Below are positions 20,622 through 23,735 of a DNA stretch of 23,735 bases, piece after piece. The notes under the pieces were generated by a model. It was not told the origin of the DNA. It was given only the letters and a program-made list of their open reading frames with translations, and did no database searches. The number at the start of each line of letters is the position of its first letter. Positions within the stretch are counted from its first letter, which is position 1. The translations under genes and the position numbers were made by a program. This DNA comes from Prevotellaceae bacterium (lineage in GTDB: Bacteria; Bacteroidota; Bacteroidia; Bacteroidales; UBA932): the NCBI GenBank assembly GCA_031287815.1, contig JAITSM010000221.1, positions 1 to 23,735 of the forward strand, read 5' to 3'.

Positions 20622-22748
20622 ATGGCGAGAGATTTAAATAACACACGCAACATTGGTATTATGGCGCACATCGATGCGGGGAAAACCACCACATCGGAAC
20701 GTATATTGTACTACACCGGAAAAACGCATAAAATAGGCGAAGTACACGAAGGCGCAGCCACGATGGACTGGATGGTGCAGGAACAGGAACGCGGCATCAC
20801 TATTACCTCTGCCGCAACAACCGCTTTTTGGAATTACGGCGGAAAAACATTTCAGATAAACTTAATCGATACTCCGGGACACGTTGATTTTACAGTAGAA
20901 GTAGAACGTTCATTGCGCGTGCTCGACGGTACGGTGGCTACTTTTTGCGCGGTAGGGCGCGTGCAGCCGCAGTCGGAAACCGTTTGGCGGCAAGCCGACA
21001 AATACCGCGTGCCGAAAATTGCATTCGTGAATAAAATGGACCGCGTCGGCGCCGATTTCCTGGCGGTGATTGAAGAAATCAAAGAAAAATTAGGCGCTAC
21101 GGCTATTCCCATTTGCCTGCCTATTGGCGCGGAAGAAAAATTTGAAGGTATCATCGACCTCATTGCCAACAAGGCGATTTACTACGATGCCGAGAGTAAG
21201 GAACTGGTCAATTACCAAATCAGGGAAGTGCCCGAACAAATGAAAGCCGATGTCGAAGAATGGCGCGGCAAGTTAGTGGAGTCTATTGCGGAATACAACG
21301 ACGCGCTATTGGAAAAATTCTTTGAAAATCCCGACTCCATTACCGAAGAAGAGATTATCGAAACCCTGCGCAAAGCGACGGTAGATATGGCGGTCGTTCC
21401 CGCCTGCTGCGGCTCTGCCTTTAAGAACAAAGGCGTGCAGTTTTTGCTCGACGCCGTGATGCGCTACCTGCCGTCCCCGCTGGACAAGGGAACGGTAACC
21501 GGCATAAATCCCGACACCGAAAAGGAAGAAATCCGTAAATCCGACGCCAAAGACCCTTTCTGCGGGTTGGTGTTCAAGATAGCTACCGACCCCTTTGTCG
21601 GGCGGCTGGCGTTTATCCGAGCCTACTCCGGGAAACTGGATGCGGGAAGCTATGTGCTCAATACACGGTCGGAAAAGAAAGAACGGGTGGCGCGCTTGTA
21701 CCAAATGCACTCCAACAAACAAAACCCGATTGAATGCGTGGAAGCCGGCGATATTTGTGCGGCCGTAGGCTTCAAAGACCTTCGCACCGGCGATACGGTG
21801 TGTGACGAAAAGCACCCCGTAACACTGGAATCCATGACCTTCCCCGCTCCGGTAATCGGCCTGGCGGTGGAGCCGAAAACGCAAAAAGATCTGGATAAAT
21901 TAGGCGTTGCGTTAAATAAACTGTCGGAAGAAGACCCGACCTTTACCGTAAAAAGCGACCAGGAAACCGGGCAAACCGTCATCAGCGGTATGGGCGAGTT
22001 GCACCTGGAAATTATTGTCGACCGCCTGAAACGTGAATTTGGCGTGGAAATTAACCAGGGCGCGCCGCAGGTGAACTACAAAGAAGCCATTCGCGGCACT
22101 ATTCAAGGCTACCGGGAAGTATTCAAAAAACAAACTGGCGGACGCGGTAAATTTGCCGACATTATTATGGACATTGCTCCCGCCGACGAAGGCGTTACGG
22201 GGCTTCAATTTGTTGACGAAGTAAAAGGCGGCAATATCCCGCGCGAATATATCCCTTCGGTGGAAAAAGGCTTCAAAGCCGCTATGGCCAACGGCGTGCT
22301 GGCGGGTTACGAAGTGCCCTCCCTGAAAGTTACGCTGAGAGACGGCTCGTTCCACCCGGTGGATTCCGACTCGCTGTCGTTTGAAATTTGCGCACGCGCC
22401 GCTTTCCGCCATGCACTGCCGAAAGCGCAGCCGGTGCTGATGGAGCCCATCATGTCGCTGGAAGTGGTTACGCCCGAAGAATACATGGGCGATATTATCG
22501 GCGACCTGAACAAACGGCGCGGGCAAATTACCAGCACGGACTCCAAAGGGAACGCCCGCATCATCAAAGCCAGCGTGCCGCTGTCGGCGCAGTTTGGCTA
22601 TGTAACGGCATTGCGTACCCTGTCGTCAGGGCGCGCGACGAGCACGATGGAATTTTCGCACTATGCGGAATTGCCGGCAAACCTCGCGAAGGAAGTTATC
22701 GAAAAAACCGGCGGCGGACGCAAAAAAGACGCCGATTTGGATGAATAA
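20622..22748 (+). CDS. fusA: Elongation factor G
   Basis: Translocation GTPase of the ribosome, 708 residues, in its usual place after rpsG. The G motifs are AHIDAGKT (15-22), RGITI (57-61), DTPGH (83-87) and NKMD (137-140). Domains II to V follow, including the domain IV region (VNYKEAIRG, then GGRGKFADI) and the C-terminal EEYMGDIIGDLNKRRGQI. One oddity is AVGRVQPQSETVW at 110-122: family members almost always have GG before VxPQSE, and here Arg112 replaces the second glycine just after switch II. The codons (GGG CGC GTG) are unambiguous. It is otherwise complete and presumably functional, given its place in the cluster. Confidence 0.98.
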   Translation: MARDLNNTRNIGIMAHIDAGKTTTSERILYYTGKTHKIGEVHEGAATMDWMVQEQERGITITSAATTAFWNYGGKTFQINLIDTPGHVDFTVEVERSLRVLDGTVATFCAVGRVQPQSETVWRQADKYRVPKIAFVNKMDRVGADFLAVIEEIKEKLGATAIPICLPIGAEEKFEGIIDLIANKAIYYDAESKELVNYQIREVPEQMKADVEEWRGKLVESIAEYNDALLEKFFENPDSITEEEIIETLRKATVDMAVVPACCGSAFKNKGVQFLLDAVMRYLPSPLDKGTVTGINPDTEKEEIRKSDAKDPFCGLVFKIATDPFVGRLAFIRAYSGKLDAGSYVLNTRSEKKERVARLYQMHSNKQNPIECVEAGDICAAVGFKDLRTGDTVCDEKHPVTLESMTFPAPVIGLAVEPKTQKDLDKLGVALNKLSEEDPTFTVKSDQETGQTVISGMGELHLEIIVDRLKREFGVEINQGAPQVNYKEAIRGTIQGYREVFKKQTGGRGKFADIIMDIAPADEGVTGLQFVDEVKGGNIPREYIPSVEKGFKAAMANGVLAGYEVPSLKVTLRDGSFHPVDSDSLSFEICARAAFRHALPKAQPVLMEPIMSLEVVTPEEYMGDIIGDLNKRRGQITSTDSKGNARIIKASVPLSAQFGYVTALRTLSSGRATSTMEFSHYAELPANLAKEVIEKTGGGRKKDADLDE

Positions 22749-22786
22749 AATTTACACCTTGGAATTATTTTTAAATTAAAAATAAC

Positions 22787-23095
22787 ATGAGCCAAAAAAT
22801 CAGAATAAAACTGAAATCTTACGATCACATGCTGGTGGACAAATCAGCCGATAAGATCGTAAAAACGGTAAAAGCTACGGGCGTGGTAGTAAGCGGGCCT
22901 ATTCCCCTCCCGACCGATAAAAAGATTTTTACCGTCAACCGTTCTACGTTCGTGAACAAAAAAGCGCGCGAACAGTTTGAACTGAATTCCTTCCGCCGGC
23001 TGCTCGACATCTACAGCTCTACGCCCAAAACCGTAGACGCGTTGATGAAACTTGAATTGCCCAGCGGGGTGGAAGTAGAGATTAAAGTACTGTAA
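22787..23095 (+). CDS. rpsJ: 30S ribosomal protein S10
   Basis: Small-subunit head protein, also the NusE partner in antitermination complexes. The 102 residues MSQKIRIKLKSYDHMLVDKSADKIV, the exposed loop VSGPIPLPTDKKIFTVNRSTFVNKKAREQFE, and the end LPSGVEVEIKVL are typical. It starts 38 bp after fusA in the same direction. In Bacteroidetes the next gene is normally rplC; here a hairpin terminator and an alkyltransferase-like gene follow, so the ribosomal cluster is broken at this point. Confidence 0.98.
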   Translation: MSQKIRIKLKSYDHMLVDKSADKIVKTVKATGVVVSGPIPLPTDKKIFTVNRSTFVNKKAREQFELNSFRRLLDIYSSTPKTVDALMKLELPSGVEVEIKVL

Positions 23096-23127
23096 TTACC
23101 CCTTGCAAGCGCAAAGTTACTTGATAT

Positions 23128-23164
23128 AACCTGCTCTGTAAAGAGTGGGTTTTGTTGTTTGTTT
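23128..23164 (+). terminator. Hairpin terminator after rpsJ
   Basis: AACCTGCTCT (23128-23137) pairs with AGAGTGGGTT (23142-23151) over ten positions including two G-U pairs, with loop GTAA. A T-rich tail (TTGTTGTTTGTTT) follows. Confidence 0.65.
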
Positions 23165-23185
23165 ACGCTTGCTCCGCCAGCTGCT

Positions 23186-23524
23186 ATGAAAGATATTTCT
23201 TTTTTCGAACAAGTATGGGAAGTGGTAAAACTCATTCCTCCCGGCCGGGTTACAAGTTATGGCGCGATAGCGCGGGCGCTGGGCTCGGCGCAGTCGTCGC
23301 GCATGGTCGGCTGGGCGATGAATGCGGCGCACGGACAGTCCGGTATTCCCGCCCACCGTGTAGTAAACCGTAATGGATTATTGACCGGGAAAATGCACTT
23401 CGGCTCCCCGCAGGAGATGCAACGCCGCCTTCAAGCCGAAGGCATAAAAGTGAAAAAGGACAAAATCGTCGATTTCGAAAAACGCTTCTGGAACCCGCTA
23501 AAAGAATTGGAAGAGTTAGATTAG
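23186..23524 (+). CDS. Alkyltransferase-like protein (ATL, MGMT family without active cysteine)
   Basis: The 112-residue protein has the DNA-binding fold of O6-alkylguanine-DNA alkyltransferases: IPPGRVTSYGAIARALG, the Arg-finger helix SSRMVGWAMNA and NRNGLLTGKMHF. The catalytic PCHRV motif reads PAHRVV (55-60), so Ala56 replaces the methyl-accepting cysteine. ATL proteins with this change cannot repair directly; in studied cases they bind alkylated guanine and hand it to nucleotide excision repair. Start ATG 23186 (MKDISFFEQVWEVV) is preferred to the in-frame ATG at 23159, because the upstream nine residues overlap the terminator tail and are not family-like. It lies directly downstream of rpsJ, behind the terminator, and the proper promoter is not visible. 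Confidence 0.9.
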   Translation: MKDISFFEQVWEVVKLIPPGRVTSYGAIARALGSAQSSRMVGWAMNAAHGQSGIPAHRVVNRNGLLTGKMHFGSPQEMQRRLQAEGIKVKKDKIVDFEKRFWNPLKELEELD

Positions 23525-23551
23525 CCCGGAGGAGACAGGGTTAAAATAAAA

Positions 23552-23585
23552 AAAACGCCGGCATGTTTCCATACCGGCGGTTTTC
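23552..23585 (+). terminator. Rho-independent terminator after the ATL gene
   Basis: AAAACGCCGG (23552-23561) and CCGGCGGTTTT (23574-23584) form a strong G/C stem around a short ATG/CAT extension, with A before and T after. It lies about 30 bp past the stop codon. Confidence 0.85.
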
Positions 23586-23594
23586 ATTAGTTAC

Positions 23595-23616
23595 CTCCCC
23601 CCGACCCCCTCCGAAG
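23595..23616. repeat. Fragment of the G/C-rich dispersed element
   Basis: CTCCCCCCGACCCCCTCCGA followed by AGG has the composition and CCTCCCCCCG motif of the element at 9521-9571. It is not inside a gene here. Confidence 0.45.
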
Positions 23617-23621
23617 GCTAT

Positions 23622-23688
23622 CGTTTATACACAACTTTAGTCAGTATCTTTGACGGATGACTACTTTATATTAAGTGGTGTATAAACG
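23622..23688. repeat. Nested inverted repeat enclosing a TAnnTTTG box
   Basis: CGTTTATACACAACTTTA (23622-23639) matches the complement of TAAGTGGTGTATAAACG (23672-23688) at most positions. An inner pair TAGTCA/TGACTA encloses TATCTTTG (23645-23652). It could be a cruciform, an operator or a mobile-element end; the sequence after the window is needed. Confidence 0.5.
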
Positions 23689-23700
23689 CTAGTTCTATTG

Positions 23701-23720
23701 CCGTCGGCTTTAGCCGACGG
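23701..23720. repeat. REP-like palindrome CCGTCGGC-TTTA-GCCGACGG
   Basis: A perfect 8-bp stem with a TTTA loop (CCGTCGGCTTTAGCCGACGG), followed by TCTAAAGAGGCTTCT at the window edge. It looks like a short dispersed palindrome; it has little T after it, so it is not an obvious terminator. Confidence 0.55.
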
Positions 23721-23735
23721 TCTAAAGAGGCTTCT

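Noticed and set aside
1..23735. tRNA or rRNA genes
   Set aside because: No cloverleaf with a GGTTCGA-type T-loop or rRNA segment was recognised on either strand; a tRNAscan run would confirm.

Overview
The window is from a member of the Bacteroidota, most likely order Bacteroidales. The -7 promoter box TAnnTTTG precedes most transcription units, ribosome binding sites are inconspicuous, and the housekeeping proteins (PheT, IlvC, the P. gingivalis-like superoxide dismutase, DUF4491, the GldA-type ATPase) look like Bacteroidales versions. The many FISUMP-type surface proteins and the abundant repeats fit a gut- or protist-associated Bacteroidales; that habitat is inference only.

Layout, left to right. 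A lipoprotein gene is cut by the left edge (minus). Next come pheT (minus) and a plus-strand group: DUF4491, a short GldA-like ABC ATPase, a coiled-coil membrane protein and hemW. A minus-strand block follows: a secreted Cys-rich protein, an exported superoxide dismutase, a lipA-lipB fusion, a flavodiiron protein and an amino-acid permease. Then a second secreted Cys-rich protein and ilvN-ilvC (minus). After a 1.2 kb repeat-filled stretch comes a secreted FISUMP protein (plus), then the str-type cluster rpsL-rpsG-fusA-rpsJ and an alkyltransferase-like (ATL) gene.

The most unusual feature is a family of four structured RNA leaders (133-549 minus, 7601-8006 minus, 14853-15209 minus, 17101-17403 plus). 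Each starts at a near-identical promoter: TTG, exactly 19 nt, TATATTTG, then CAGCGG. Each contains a long imperfect hairpin whose apical loop is complementary to a segment just 3' of the stem, which is a pseudoknot topology. Each ends in a conserved hairpin about 30 nt before the start codon in the three intact copies. Stem and loop sequences differ between copies, but the complementarity is kept. The genes behind them encode exported proteins: three share an N-terminal domain with divergent C-termini, and one is an unrelated lipoprotein.

The second theme is repeats reaching into genes. Heptanucleotide arrays supply the last codons of the flavodiiron protein, IlvN and the permease; the first two end in nearly the same tail (VGSxSKQ). 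A CCCC-AAA-GGGG palindromic element forms the joint of the LipA-LipB fusion and parts of two signal peptides. Two larger tandem arrays (about 41-bp and 43-44-bp units, each with a strong palindrome) fill intergenic space. The reading is by eye; no alignment, folding or database search was run.
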